Positions 1-7,799 of a DNA stretch of 39,271 nt are shown here, piece by piece. Source of the stretch: an uncultured Pelosinus sp. (lineage in GTDB: Bacteria; Bacillota; Negativicutes; DSM-13327). Within the stretch, counting starts at the first letter, position 1. Each line of letters begins with the position of its first letter. Under the pieces are notes generated by a model that was given only the letters and a program-made list of their open reading frames with translations, was not told the DNA's origin and did not search any database. The stretch is taken from NCBI GenBank assembly GCA_946415545.1, contig CAMKSY010000002.1, positions 1-39,271 on the forward strand. Direction: 5' to 3'. The position numbers were made by a program, and so were the translations under genes.

Positions 1-305
1 CAATAAGGGAGCGGGAAAATCCTACCATTAGCGAACTTGCTGAGATGTTTGGAGTGCAAAGATCAACCGTTACCGTTGCAGTTAATAAGTTATTGCAGCG
101 TGGCTTTGTTGAGAAATCCTCATCGCAAAATGATCTGCGAGTCGTGTACGTACGCTTGTCCGAGAAAGGAAAGCACATAATTCAGATCGAAGATTTGGGA
201 TACTATGAATTCGCAGATCTCATTATGGAGACATTGGATGAAAGCGAAAGAGAAACCTTTACATTTCTTTTAAATAAAGTTACTAATACGATTACCCGCA
301 ATTAA
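1..305 (+). CDS. MarR-family transcriptional regulator, 5'-truncated by the window edge
   Basis: An open frame runs from base 3 without a start, so the gene begins upstream of the window. The visible part reads as the second half of a MarR winged helix: a helix-turn-helix around TISELAEMFGVQRSTVTVAV (the recognition helix), then a wing with the pattern K-S-S-S-Q-N-D-L-R-V-V-Y-V-R-L-S-E-K-G, which is the usual MarR D-R/K-R...L-T/S-x-K-G signature with a modified start. A C-terminal dimerisation helix follows. The internal ATG at base 45 lies inside the helix-turn-helix and is not the real start. The stop codon lies inside a small GC hairpin. The family normally represses neighbouring genes; the palindrome at 323-354 is a plausible operator. 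The ligand is unknown. Confidence 0.85.
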   Translation, partial: IRERENPTISELAEMFGVQRSTVTVAVNKLLQRGFVEKSSSQNDLRVVYVRLSEKGKHIIQIEDLGYYEFADLIMETLDESERETFTFLLNKVTNTITRN

Positions 306-314
306 GCGGGTTTT
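294..314 (+). terminator. Short intrinsic terminator overlapping the marR-like stop
   Basis: ACCCGC (294-299) pairs with GCGGGT (306-311) across a 6-base loop and is followed by TTTT. It is short but correctly placed; the stop codon sits in the loop. Confidence 0.5.
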
Positions 315-322
315 AAAATAAA

Positions 323-354
323 TATATAGTTAGTTTCATGAAACTAACTATATA
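323..354. promoter_or_regulatory. Perfect 32-bp palindrome, candidate MarR operator
   Basis: The left half TATATAGTTAGTTTCA (323-338) is the exact reverse complement of the right half (339-354). It sits between the MarR-like gene and the next gene and overlaps A/T-rich -10-like sequence (TATAAA near 351). There is no T-run after it, so an operator is more likely than a terminator. MarR proteins bind palindromes of about this size; which protein binds here is inference. Confidence 0.55.
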
Positions 355-379
355 AAATATGAATTTAAGGAGGCTAATA

Positions 380-964
380 ATGAAGAAAATAGTTGGTTTT
401 TTAAGTGTTTCTTTAGCTATTTTAATTAGTTTTGGGACAGCATTTTCTTGCTTCGCCAATGATACCCAGAGTGTGTCTAATCAAGGGGTTCTTTTGCTTA
501 TTGCAGATCAATCGAAAGAAACCTATGGCAGCCAGCTGCAGAGTGAGGTATTTAGGCAATTAAAGCAACAATTAATGGCCGCAGTGATGAAAGAAAGTGA
601 GCCGATGAATCAAAGCAGCTATGAGATTGATGAAATAGCGAAGGCTGAGCAGCCCGAATTATTAGAGCTGGCTAAGAAGACAGGTGCAGATCAAGTATTA
701 GTCGTAGAGATATTGCCCATTAAGTCTGACTTTAGTGATATTGTATTTTATAAGGCGATACGATCAGATGCTACATTAAGGATTCGTTTATATGACGCAG
801 CAAGAAAACAATATGTGCTGTCTGAAGACGTGGCAGGTACAGATACTAATAAAACTTTCATTCCGTATACATCTGTAGGAAAGAAGGTAACGGTACTGGA
901 AGCAATCCATAAAGCGACTGACATAGCAGCACAAAAGATAAATCAACATGCAAAAAGCGATTAA
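380..964 (+). CDS. Secreted protein of unknown function, paralogue of the protein at 4521
   Basis: I chose the ATG at 380 because AAGGAGG lies at 367-373; the upstream in-frame ATG at 359 has no such site. The 194-residue product starts with a signal peptide (MKKIVGFLSVSLAILISFG..., cleavage near CFA-ND). The mature part has a predicted alternating alpha/beta pattern: a strand around VLLLIAD, a helical Gln/Lys-rich stretch, then LLELAKKTGADQVLVVEI, a segment resembling LRIRLYDAARK and a C-terminal helix of the form A-I-H-K-A-T-D-I-A-A-Q-K-I. The same order appears in the protein at 4521 (KETNADYVVAMEI, LRYKFYNAEKDK), so the two are paralogues. I do not recognise a named family. It precedes the Acg-like gene by 38 bases and is probably co-transcribed with it. 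Confidence 0.85.
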   Translation: MKKIVGFLSVSLAILISFGTAFSCFANDTQSVSNQGVLLLIADQSKETYGSQLQSEVFRQLKQQLMAAVMKESEPMNQSSYEIDEIAKAEQPELLELAKKTGADQVLVVEILPIKSDFSDIVFYKAIRSDATLRIRLYDAARKQYVLSEDVAGTDTNKTFIPYTSVGKKVTVLEAIHKATDIAAQKINQHAKSD

Positions 965-1002
965 TACGTATAGCTAAAGTCTCTGCCCTATGGAGGTGGC
1001 TT

Positions 1003-2112
1003 ATGAATAGGAGGCAATTTATTAAGTGGAGTGGTGCAGGTCTTGCCGCAGCAGGAGGAGTGGCTTTATTTCACTCCCTGGCGCAGCTAAAAGAAGTAGC
1101 TAGAGACAATTTTTATAATCATGTCCAAGGATTAGAACAAGAGTATGGAGAATTGCTATATCTAGCATCTTTAGCGCCCAGCGGGCATAATACGCAACCA
1201 TGGACAGTAAAGTGTATTACCTGTCATCATTGGATTATCGGTACAGATGCTGCCAGGTGGCTGCCTGTTGTAGATCCAGAGAATCGGGAAGCAATGATTT
1301 CTATTGGTGCTTTCTTGGAGAATCTAGCTGTAGCGGCAAGGGCAAAAGGGTATGAGATAGAGTTTCAGGTGAAAGCACAAAGTTCCAAAGACAAAGAAAT
1401 AGTGGATGTGCAGCTATATAGAGTAGGTCAGACAAATCCTTTTGATATTGAGAAGATTCAATTACGCAGAACAGTAAGAAATAACTTTCTTACGAATGAA
1501 TTATCCAGTGAAGATATTCGATTACTTACTGAGGAAAGTAAAGAGCCGTTCTTTTATTTCTCTAGGCGGGGCAAGGAAGGTAAGTACCTAGCCCAAGGGA
1601 CTGTTCTAGCAAACAAAATACAGACGGATCGAGATTCTACACAAGAAGAATTAGCAAAATGGATTCGATGGTCAAATGAAGAGAGTAAGAAGTATCAAAA
1701 CGGTTTGACAGCCGAAACAATGGAGATTGAGGGAATACCACGATGGTTTGTTAAGAATTTTTACTCCCGTCAATCTGCATTAGCAAAACATTTTCGTGAA
1801 GCAACCATTCAGAAAATACAGGAGCAGGTGGCAACCGGTAGCGGATGGCTGCTTCTTACGAGTAAGGATTCTTCTATTTCCGAGTTGATTAATGTGGGGA
1901 GAAAGCTTCAGCGAATATGGCTTGCGGCAAGAGATAAAAAAATTGCAATTCATCCGATGACGCAGATGATTGAAGAGGTAGCAATGCGAGATGAGCTTTC
2001 TTCCGCGTTAGGGATTGCAGAGGAGATCCAACTCCTATTACGAGTTGGCTATATACATGATTATCCAAGTCCTGTGAGTATGAGGATGCCCCTACAGAGC
2101 TTCGTCATATAG
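1003..2112 (+). CDS. Acg-family FMN-binding oxidoreductase (nitroreductase-like), Tat-exported
   Basis: The 369-residue protein begins MNRRQFIKWSGAGLAAAGG, a twin-arginine signal (RRQFIK) followed by a hydrophobic segment, so export by Tat is likely. Next comes a nitroreductase-type FMN-binding start, LASLAPSGHNTQPW (about residues 53-66), the S-G-H-N-T-Q-P-W pattern that contacts FMN. LRRTVRNNF (about 153-161) and a C-terminal substrate-side lobe (AIHPMTQMIEE) match the double-domain Acg architecture. The start is supported by TGGAGGTGG seven bases upstream. Acg-type proteins bind FMN but several do not reduce nitroaromatics; the substrate here is unknown. It shares an apparent transcript with the secreted protein at 380. 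Confidence 0.85.
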   Translation: MNRRQFIKWSGAGLAAAGGVALFHSLAQLKEVARDNFYNHVQGLEQEYGELLYLASLAPSGHNTQPWTVKCITCHHWIIGTDAARWLPVVDPENREAMISIGAFLENLAVAARAKGYEIEFQVKAQSSKDKEIVDVQLYRVGQTNPFDIEKIQLRRTVRNNFLTNELSSEDIRLLTEESKEPFFYFSRRGKEGKYLAQGTVLANKIQTDRDSTQEELAKWIRWSNEESKKYQNGLTAETMEIEGIPRWFVKNFYSRQSALAKHFREATIQKIQEQVATGSGWLLLTSKDSSISELINVGRKLQRIWLAARDKKIAIHPMTQMIEEVAMRDELSSALGIAEEIQLLLRVGYIHDYPSPVSMRMPLQSFVI

Positions 2113-2154
2113 AGATGCTGATTGTAGAGTTATCATAAAAAATATGGATATGAT

Positions 2155-2190
2155 AAGAGACAGACTGAATCAATTCAATCTGTCTCTTTT
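2155..2190 (+). terminator. Intrinsic terminator after the Acg-like gene
   Basis: GAGACAGACTGAAT (2157-2170) pairs with ATTCAATCTGTCTC (2173-2186), with one mismatch and a 2-base loop closure, followed by TTTT. Confidence 0.85.
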
Positions 2191-2232
2191 GTTGTGAAAC
2201 TGTATTTCAGAGATAAGTGTTAGGGAAAAAAA

Positions 2233-2261
2233 TTGACAAATGAAATGATCTAGTGTATTAT
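2233..2261 (+). promoter_or_regulatory. Sigma-A promoter of the GntR/ABC operon
   Basis: TTGACA at 2233-2238 and TATTAT at 2256-2261 are separated by 17 bases. The -10 lies inside the GntR operator palindrome, so repressor binding would block RNA polymerase directly. Confidence 0.85.
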
Positions 2262-2280
2262 CAAACTAATACACTAGATC
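2247..2280. promoter_or_regulatory. YtrA-type GntR operator (perfect inverted repeat)
   Basis: Arms GATCTAGTGTATTA (2247-2260) and TAATACACTAGATC (2267-2280) are exact reverse complements around TCAAAC. The AGTGTA...TACACT core matches the operator type I recall for YtrA-subfamily GntR repressors. It overlaps the -10 box of the operon whose first gene encodes such a repressor, so autoregulation is expected. Confidence 0.8.
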
Positions 2281-2310
2281 GGAGATGTAGCAAGCTAAGG
2301 AGATGAAGGT

Positions 2311-2688
2311 ATGGATTTAGAATTTGATGATAAGATGCCCATATATCTACAGATTATGGACCACATAAAAATGGATATTGCTACAGAAAAGTTAAAAGCA
2401 AATGATAAATTGCCTTCAGTACGGGAAATGGCAATGACCTTAAAGGTAAATCCCAATACCCTGCAAAGAGCCTATCAAGAACTTGAGAGGCTTGGGATTG
2501 TCTATACCCAAAGAGGTATGGGAACATTTGTGGGAGAGCGAAAGCATATGATAGATGATTTGAAACAGGAAATGGCAAAAGAAGTTATAGATGCTTTCAT
2601 CCTGCGAATGAAACGTCTGGGGTTTAATGAGGAAGAGATCATTGAAAGTATTTCTAAAAATATAGCAGAGGTGAACAAAAATGTATAA
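2311..2688 (+). CDS. GntR-family repressor, YtrA subfamily
   Basis: A 125-residue protein with an N-terminal GntR winged helix (about residues 10-75): PIYLQIMDHIKMDIATEKL, then DKLPSVREMA, VNPNTLQRAYQELERLG and the wing QRGMGTFV. Only a short helical tail follows (about 80-125), the hallmark of the YtrA subfamily, which lacks a large ligand domain. The ATG follows AAGGAG. The stop overlaps the ABC ATPase start, so the two are translationally coupled. It very probably represses its own operon through the palindrome at 2247-2280. In related systems the inducing signal is cell-wall or antibiotic stress; that is not shown here. Confidence 0.92.
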   Translation: MDLEFDDKMPIYLQIMDHIKMDIATEKLKANDKLPSVREMAMTLKVNPNTLQRAYQELERLGIVYTQRGMGTFVGERKHMIDDLKQEMAKEVIDAFILRMKRLGFNEEEIIESISKNIAEVNKNV

Positions 2689-3376
2689 TGTATTGGAAGC
2701 TGAAAACTTATGCAAATCCTATTTAAATAAAAGAGCATTGCAAGGAGCAAATTTAACAATACAACAAGGTAAAATCCTGGGTCTTCTTGGTCCGAATGGT
2801 AGTGGTAAAACTACATTTTTAAAAATAGCGGCAGGCATATTGCACCCTTCCTCAGGAAAATTGCTTATAGACGGCAAAGAGCCTGGGGTGTACACAAAGT
2901 CTATCGTTTCGTATCTGCCTGACACAGAGTATTTATTCAAATGGATGAAAATAAAAGATGCAGTTCAATATTTTAAGGATTTCTATACGGACTTTGATGA
3001 AAAGAAAGCATTAGCGCTGCTGGAGTTTATGAAACTAGATGCCAATAGCAGTGTTAAGAGTCTATCAAAGGGCATGAAAGAAAAATTAAAACTAACCTTG
3101 GTGCTTTCGCGAAAAGCTAAGCTATATATACTGGATGAGCCTCTTGGTGGAGTAGATCCTACTGCTCGAGAAAAAATACTAGATGCAATTATCAATAACT
3201 TTAGTGAAGATAGTTCCATGATCATTACGACTCATCTTGTAAATGATATTGAACGAATTTTTGATGATGTGGCATTTATATCCGATGGAGAAATCGTATT
3301 GCAAGGCAATGCTGAAGAATTAAGATTAAACAAGAATAAATCCATTGACGAATTGTATAGGGAGGTGTTCCAGTAA
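2681..3376 (+). CDS. ABC transporter ATP-binding protein (YtrB-like)
   Basis: A 231-residue ABC ATPase. Walker A GPNGSGKT is at about residues 38-45, the Q-loop region is replaced by SYLPDTEYLFKW, the signature is LSKGMKEKL (about 128-136), Walker B is LYILDEPLGGVDP and the switch histidine is in TTHLVND. LSKG instead of LSGG is common in drug and membrane-stress exporters of this type. It overlaps the GntR gene by 8 bases and the permease by one base, giving a tight three-gene operon. Role: energises the membrane partner at 3376; substrate unknown. Confidence 0.92.
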   Translation: MYNVLEAENLCKSYLNKRALQGANLTIQQGKILGLLGPNGSGKTTFLKIAAGILHPSSGKLLIDGKEPGVYTKSIVSYLPDTEYLFKWMKIKDAVQYFKDFYTDFDEKKALALLEFMKLDANSSVKSLSKGMKEKLKLTLVLSRKAKLYILDEPLGGVDPTAREKILDAIINNFSEDSSMIITTHLVNDIERIFDDVAFISDGEIVLQGNAEELRLNKNKSIDELYREVFQ

Positions 3377-4080
3377 TGTTTCATCTTATAAAATATGAAT
3401 TAAGAGGAAAGTTGTTAACTATACTTGGTATTTGCCTAACGGTTATAATCGGGAATCTCTTTTTAATGACTAAGATAGAATCCTGGCAAATTGGAGTACC
3501 TGTGCTATCGGGTTTCTTAGGGGGAGCAGCTTTAGTGGTTATTTGTATATCTTCGTTAACACTAATGAGTGATTATTTGTATGAGGAACAAGGGTATCTC
3601 CTATTTACACTTCCCCAGTCAGGTGTATCAATTATGGCATCGAGATTAATCGCAGCCGTAATTCAAATAAGCTTTGTTGCACTTGTATCTGCAACTATGT
3701 TTGGTGTACTTGATCAGGGGAGATTACTCAATGCTATTTTTAATCAAGTTGGGCTGCATGAATTAGTATATTCTATCTTTTTACACCTATGGGCCATCAT
3801 TTCAACATTGACATTTATATATTTTTGCATGGTGGTTGGCAGAATTGCCTTGAAAGGAAAAAAGATAGGGAAAATTGGCTCGTTTATTATTTTCGTTCTT
3901 CTTAGCGCAGCAAAGGCAGGGCTAACAGTAGGAATTCTAAACTCCTTTCCCCAGGTGGTACAAATCCAGTCTATCACAACAATGACAATGAATGTTGGCA
4001 GTGTTGTCTTTGATTTTGTTACCTTTATACTATTATTTACAGCTACTTCCTATTTATTAGAACATAAAGTCGATCTATAA
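3376..4080 (+). CDS. ABC-2 type permease protein
   Basis: A 234-residue membrane protein with about six hydrophobic segments: LLTILGICLTVIIGNLFLM, VPVLSGFLGGAALVVICISS, LIAAVIQISFVALVSATMFG, YSIFLHLWAIISTLTFIYF, IGSFIIFVLLSAAKAGL and VVFDFVTFILLFTATSYLL. It carries the conserved LMSDYLYEEQGYLLFTLP stretch typical of this exporter group. The start ATG overlaps the ATPase stop (TAATG). It forms the membrane half of the transporter with the ATPase. About 440 bases follow before the next gene; they hold the leader RNA described at 4187. Confidence 0.88.
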   Translation: MFHLIKYELRGKLLTILGICLTVIIGNLFLMTKIESWQIGVPVLSGFLGGAALVVICISSLTLMSDYLYEEQGYLLFTLPQSGVSIMASRLIAAVIQISFVALVSATMFGVLDQGRLLNAIFNQVGLHELVYSIFLHLWAIISTLTFIYFCMVVGRIALKGKKIGKIGSFIIFVLLSAAKAGLTVGILNSFPQVVQIQSITTMTMNVGSVVFDFVTFILLFTATSYLLEHKVDL

Positions 4081-4156
4081 TAGGGAATGTATGTGAGCTG
4101 TTGGCATTGCAAGATAATATAATAATTTAGAAGCTTTTCCTTTGTGAGAATTATTA

Positions 4157-4185
4157 TTGACAATATAATCAAATAAATTCAATAA
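4157..4185 (+). promoter_or_regulatory. Possible promoter of the structured leader RNA
   Basis: TTGACA at 4157-4162 is a perfect -35; 17 bases on lies CAATAA (4180-4185), a poor -10. The placement would start transcription just before the folded region. Confidence 0.45.
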
Positions 4186-4186
4186 A

Positions 4187-4329
4187 GCCCTGCAAAGGAG
4201 AGCAGCTAAATATAGGTAAGCCGTCAATACGAGTGCAGACTCCGGCTTCCTGGCAATGTAAGTTGTATGTGAGACCTTTGCCTATGAGAAGAACAATCAA
4301 ATTGTCTCTTCCATGGGCGAGGTTTTTTC
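4187..4329 (+). ncRNA. Structured leader RNA, candidate riboswitch (possibly Moco-type)
   Basis: The stretch folds into several helices. AGGTAAGCCG (from about 4215) pairs with CGGCTTCCT (to about 4252). A long imperfect hairpin pairs ACCTTTGCCTATGAGAAGA (4274 on) with TCTTCCATGGGCGAGGT (to 4323) and runs into TTTTTT. This multi-helix layout, with CTCCGGCTTCCTGGCA followed by GCCTATG...CATGGGCGAGG, resembles what I remember of the molybdenum-cofactor (Moco) RNA motif. I am not certain of that match. A leader that ends in a terminator fits a riboswitch or attenuator. What follows is only a 12-codon ORF and then a secreted-protein gene 190 bases on. Confidence 0.45.
4274..4329 (+). terminator. 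Terminator hairpin of the leader RNA
   Basis: A long imperfect stem (arms about 4274-4297 and 4301-4323) is followed by six T residues. It may be the expression platform of the structured RNA or part of its aptamer. Confidence 0.65.
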
Positions 4330-4352
4330 TTGATGTAAAAGGAGGGATAGGA

Positions 4353-4391
4353 ATGAATGTTACAATTGTAGTAGAGTATACTTGGATGTAG
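4353..4391 (+). CDS. 12-residue mini-ORF after the leader RNA
   Basis: ATG at 4353 follows a strong AAGGAGGG site (about 4338-4345) and encodes MNVTIVVEYTWM, then TAG. The good ribosome site next to the leader RNA suggests either a leader peptide or the decayed start of the gene the RNA once controlled. No homology is recognisable at this length. Confidence 0.35.
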   Translation: MNVTIVVEYTWM

Positions 4392-4520
4392 TGATTGAAA
4401 AGAGATGACTCTAAGGGGTAATTTCTAAGTGATATTTTAATCGCCTTCTTCGTTCGACAAAATTTGACTATTGATAAAGGTATAATTAACAGGGATTAAA
4501 TAAGTAAATGGAGTGGAACT

Positions 4521-5135
4521 ATGAGAAAAATATCGATTATCGCAATTCTATGTCTTTTTGTAATGTCAATGACCACCATTGTATCTGCTGATGAGATGAT
4601 GACTCCGCAACCCACAAAAAACGATGCTGCTCAAGCGGTCGTTAAGACATCGTATCGCCTCGCTATTGTTCCTTATATTAACTCTACAGAAGAAAACAAA
4701 GGTTACATACAAGAAATTGTCGATGGTAAATATACGGAACACTATTCCAGCAAAAATTTTCAGATCATTCCCTTAGAGGAGGTTCAAAAGGCTCTAAATA
4801 GTACGGGCTATGATATTTCAAATCGGGAGCTTGCTGAAAAAGACATATTAGCTTCTGTTGCGAAGGAAACAAATGCGGATTATGTGGTTGCCATGGAGAT
4901 ATCACAATTAATAACTACAAGGCATATGAGCTTTTTTCAAGCTAAAGTAGTAACAAAAGCAAAGCTGCGTTACAAATTTTATAACGCAGAAAAGGATAAA
5001 GTTGCTTCATTCCAAGTGACGGGACTTTCGGAAAATAAAACGGTGTTTGGAGATGTTGGATACAAAGATCCAATTACAAAAGCGTTGAACCAGGCAATGG
5101 ATGATGCTAATGAAAAAATAAAAAGTTACTTATAA
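4521..5135 (+). CDS. Secreted protein of unknown function, paralogue of the protein at 380
   Basis: The 204-residue product has a clear signal peptide (MRKISIIAILCLFVMSMTTI, cleavage near VSA-DE). The mature part begins with a strand YRLAIVPYINSTEENKG, contains EHYSSKNFQIIPLEEVQKAL, then SVAKETNADYVVAMEI, KAKLRYKFYNAEKDK and a C-terminal helix of Asp/Asn/Lys-rich residues. NADYVVAMEI followed by a strand and Y-N/D-A is shared with the protein at 380, so both belong to one family. The early strand plus I-P-L-E-E-V-Q-K-A-L is reminiscent of periplasmic proteins that sense or bind at the cell envelope, but I can assign no function. A -10-like TATAAT lies at 4481-4486. Confidence 0.85.
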   Translation: MRKISIIAILCLFVMSMTTIVSADEMMTPQPTKNDAAQAVVKTSYRLAIVPYINSTEENKGYIQEIVDGKYTEHYSSKNFQIIPLEEVQKALNSTGYDISNRELAEKDILASVAKETNADYVVAMEISQLITTRHMSFFQAKVVTKAKLRYKFYNAEKDKVASFQVTGLSENKTVFGDVGYKDPITKALNQAMDDANEKIKSYL

Positions 5136-5146
5136 GAACTTAATTC

Positions 5147-5183
5147 AATCCCGACTGGCAAAATTGCTGATCGGGATTTTTAT
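5147..5183 (+). terminator. Intrinsic terminator
   Basis: AATCCCGA (5147-5154) pairs with TCGGGATT (5171-5178), followed by a T-rich run. Confidence 0.8.
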
Positions 5184-5299
5184 ATTTCCTCGGAAATTTC
5201 CTAAAAAATAAAGAAATCAAATCGATCATGTTATAATAGAGTAAGATCTGTAAATGTTTTATTAGTATTTATAGAAAAGATGACGAGGAAGGTGGAACA

Positions 5300-6610
5300 A
5301 TGAACGTAGATATTAAAGAAGCTGTGAAACAGATGGAGGAGCAAATTATTGCTTGGAGAAGAGATTTTCACAAATATCCGGAGGCGGCCTGGACTGAGTT
5401 TCGTACCGCTGACAGAGTGGTGAAAGCATTGAAGAGTTTTGGTTATGATGTTCAATATGGCAGTGAGGTTGTTAAAGAGGCTGCTATGATGGGGGTGCCG
5501 ACTCAGGATGTTCTAGAAAATAGCTCCAAGAGGGCAATCGAAGAAGGCGCAGACAGTGCAGTAGTTGAAAGTATGGCAGGTGGAAAAACAGGTGTCGTTG
5601 GCACATTATATACTGGTCGCCCCGGTCCCATAGTGGCGCTGCGTTTTGATATGGATGCTAATGACGTACAGGAAAAAACAGATGAGAAGCATCGACCTTG
5701 GCAAGAAGGATTTGCCTCTCTTCATGCTGGTGTTATGCATGCTTGTGGTCATGACGGACATACAGCTGTTGGACTGGGAGTGGCAAAAATCTTACAAGAA
5801 CAAAAAGCGAATCTTTGCGGAACAGTCAAACTGATTTTTCAGCCAGCTGAAGAAGGGGTGCGAGGAGCCAAAGCAATGGTTGAAGCTGGAGTCGTTGATG
5901 ATGTAGATTACTTATTTGGCATGCATTTAGGTTTTTTGGCTGGGAGCAGTGATCGCTTCATTTGTGGTACTGACGGTTTTTTAGCTACTACAAAATTTGA
6001 TGCTCACTTTTCTGGCGTACCTGCCCATGCTGGAGCAGCGCCCCAGGAAGGACGCAATGCATTGCTTGCTGCCGCTCAGGCTGCCATCAGTCTGCATGGG
6101 ATTCCTCGTCATGCTGCTGGTGTATCGCGCATTAATGTTGGAGTATTAGAAGCAGGCAGCGGACGCAATGTTATTGCTGATAAAGCGGTTCTAAAACTGG
6201 AAACTCGTGGCGAGACTTCATCCATAAATGGCTTCATGCAGGAGGAGGCTCTGCGAATCATTCAAGGAGCTGCTGCGATACAAGGTGTGACTGTGACCAT
6301 TCGTGAAATGGGTGGAGCTTCCGGCGGTCAAAGTGATACTGCAATTGCAGAGCGCTTACGGCAAGCGGCAGAGACTTCAGGTTTATTCGCCGTGATTGAG
6401 GATCGTGGCAGTTTGGGAGCCAGCGAAGATTTTACATGCTTTTTAGAACGGGTGCAAGAACGCGGCGGACAGGGCGGATATGCCATGGTCGGAATTAATC
6501 GAGCTGCCGGGCATCATGATGGGGCATTTGATTTTGATGAAGCTGCCTTATCAAATGCTGTGACGGTCTTGACATTAGCGGTATCGGATCTTTTACAAAA
6601 AACGCGTTAA
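5300..6610 (+). CDS. abgA: p-Aminobenzoyl-glutamate hydrolase subunit A (M20D amidohydrolase)
   Basis: At 436 residues this has the same length as E. coli AbgA and matches it along its length as I remember it: WRRDFHKYPEAAWTEFRTA near the start, TGRPGPIVALRFDMDA, MHACGHDGHTA (metal ligands), LIFQPAEEG with the catalytic Glu, ATTKFDAHFSG and AAGHHDGAFDFDE at the C-terminus. The insert VVKEAAMMGVPTQ is also AbgA-like and absent from simple M20D amidohydrolases. The enzyme hydrolyses p-aminobenzoyl-glutamate, a folate breakdown product, to p-aminobenzoate and glutamate, as a binuclear metal enzyme with subunit B. No abgB or abgT lies beside it here. The start follows GAGGAAGGTGG; a TATAAT lies at 5232-5237. 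Confidence 0.85.
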   Translation: MNVDIKEAVKQMEEQIIAWRRDFHKYPEAAWTEFRTADRVVKALKSFGYDVQYGSEVVKEAAMMGVPTQDVLENSSKRAIEEGADSAVVESMAGGKTGVVGTLYTGRPGPIVALRFDMDANDVQEKTDEKHRPWQEGFASLHAGVMHACGHDGHTAVGLGVAKILQEQKANLCGTVKLIFQPAEEGVRGAKAMVEAGVVDDVDYLFGMHLGFLAGSSDRFICGTDGFLATTKFDAHFSGVPAHAGAAPQEGRNALLAAAQAAISLHGIPRHAAGVSRINVGVLEAGSGRNVIADKAVLKLETRGETSSINGFMQEEALRIIQGAAAIQGVTVTIREMGGASGGQSDTAIAERLRQAAETSGLFAVIEDRGSLGASEDFTCFLERVQERGGQGGYAMVGINRAAGHHDGAFDFDEAALSNAVTVLTLAVSDLLQKTR

Positions 6611-6629
6611 ACGCATAAATGAGTTAGTT

Positions 6630-6672
6630 AATTCCTGCAAGGACTGAAAAAAGCCTTGCAGGAATTTTTTAT
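6630..6672. terminator. Terminator between convergent abgA and EamA genes
   Basis: AATTCCTGCAAGG (6630-6642) pairs exactly with CCTTGCAGGAATT (6654-6666), followed by TTTT. It serves abgA and lies at the end of the convergent transporter gene. Confidence 0.85.
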
Positions 6673-7685
6673 TGCTGTTCATGTATTGTTTCTTCTTGGT
6701 GCCTGCCTAAAGAGACGGCGCTATTTTGATTGGTGACATATACACCTATAATGACAAATAAGCCGCCTAACACAATAGATAGAGTCAGTTTATCATCAAA
6801 AATCATTATACCGGCTATTGTAGCCATAATTGGATTAAAATAGCTGAAGATTGCTGTTTTCACGGCACCAATTTTTGCGATTCCCAGATACCAGATAAAG
6901 TATGAATAAACGGAGCAAAAAATAGCTAAATACGCTGAGGCTAAAAAGGTAGCCTTGCTAACCGTAGGAAGTTGCTGCAACAAAGTTGTTTCAGCTAATA
7001 CTGTTGGAACAATTGCAAATGGCAGTAAGAGAATGGTTCCAAAGATGTGAATATAAGCCATTGCAATAAATGGACTATACTTTTCTAATACTGTTTTACC
7101 TTTAAGAGTAAACCAGGCCCAAACGAGTGCATTTAAAACCAGTAAACCATCTCCTAAGAGGGTCTTTTGGTGGAATACGCTGGAAATTTGTCCTTGGCTT
7201 ATGACTAGCAGAACACCGAAGAAAGCAACACATATTCCTAATCTGCTGCGAGTAGTCACTTTTTCTTTTTTGGTAATGATGCAAAATAAAGCAGCAAAGA
7301 CCGGAGTAGTTGCCATAATAAGACCAGCATTCGTACTGGTTGTATATTGCAAACCTGTATAATGAATATAAAAAAATGAAGTTATAGCAAAAAAACCTAG
7401 AAGGAGAAACTGAGGTATATCCTTTTTATCAATGCAGCTAGTTCCCTTCTTAAGCAAAAGAATGAGAGTAAAGACAAGAGACGCAATTACAAACCTTAAA
7501 ATAACCAAGTTCATAGGAAGTACGTCACGCATTCCAATTTTAGCTGCAACATAAGATGTTCCAAGAAATATAGGTACAGTCATTAAAAGCAAATATATAT
7601 TATGAAATTTTCTCCAAGGAGAAGGTTTAGTACATGTAATTCCTTTAATGTTAAAGTTGTTACAAAGAGTAGTTTGCTCATTCAC
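6669..7685 (-). CDS. EamA/DMT-family membrane transporter
   Basis: About ten hydrophobic segments in two EamA repeats, for example IYLLLMTVPIFLGTSYVAAK, LVILRFVIASLVFTLILLL, LIMATTPVFAALFCII, and in the second half LNALVWAWFTLKGK, IFCSVYSYFIWYLGIAKIG and FSYFNPIMATIAGIMIFDD. The P-x-x-A-x-L and N-P pattern in the last repeat is typical. I chose the GTG at 7685 because GGGAG lies eight bases upstream; the GTG at 7694 overlaps that site. It is divergent from the LysR gene at 7800 across a 114-base gap, which suggests control by that regulator. The family exports amino acids or other metabolites; the substrate here is unknown. Confidence 0.88.
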   Translation of the reverse strand: MNEQTTLCNNFNIKGITCTKPSPWRKFHNIYLLLMTVPIFLGTSYVAAKIGMRDVLPMNLVILRFVIASLVFTLILLLKKGTSCIDKKDIPQFLLLGFFAITSFFYIHYTGLQYTTSTNAGLIMATTPVFAALFCIITKKEKVTTRSRLGICVAFFGVLLVISQGQISSVFHQKTLLGDGLLVLNALVWAWFTLKGKTVLEKYSPFIAMAYIHIFGTILLLPFAIVPTVLAETTLLQQLPTVSKATFLASAYLAIFCSVYSYFIWYLGIAKIGAVKTAIFSYFNPIMATIAGIMIFDDKLTLSIVLGGLFVIIGVYVTNQNSAVSLGRHQEETIHEQQ

Positions 7686-7799
7686 TTCGATCACTCCCAG
7701 TCTTTACTAATCATATTTGTTGCAATTATAGCATGATGCAAACTATAATAAAATTATTAATATAATATACGTCCTATATCTGAAAATATATAGTACGAG

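Noticed and set aside
4464-4486. TTGACT with TATAAT as a promoter of the secreted protein at 4521
   Set aside because: The spacing is only 11 bases; the -10 alone may be real but the pair is not.
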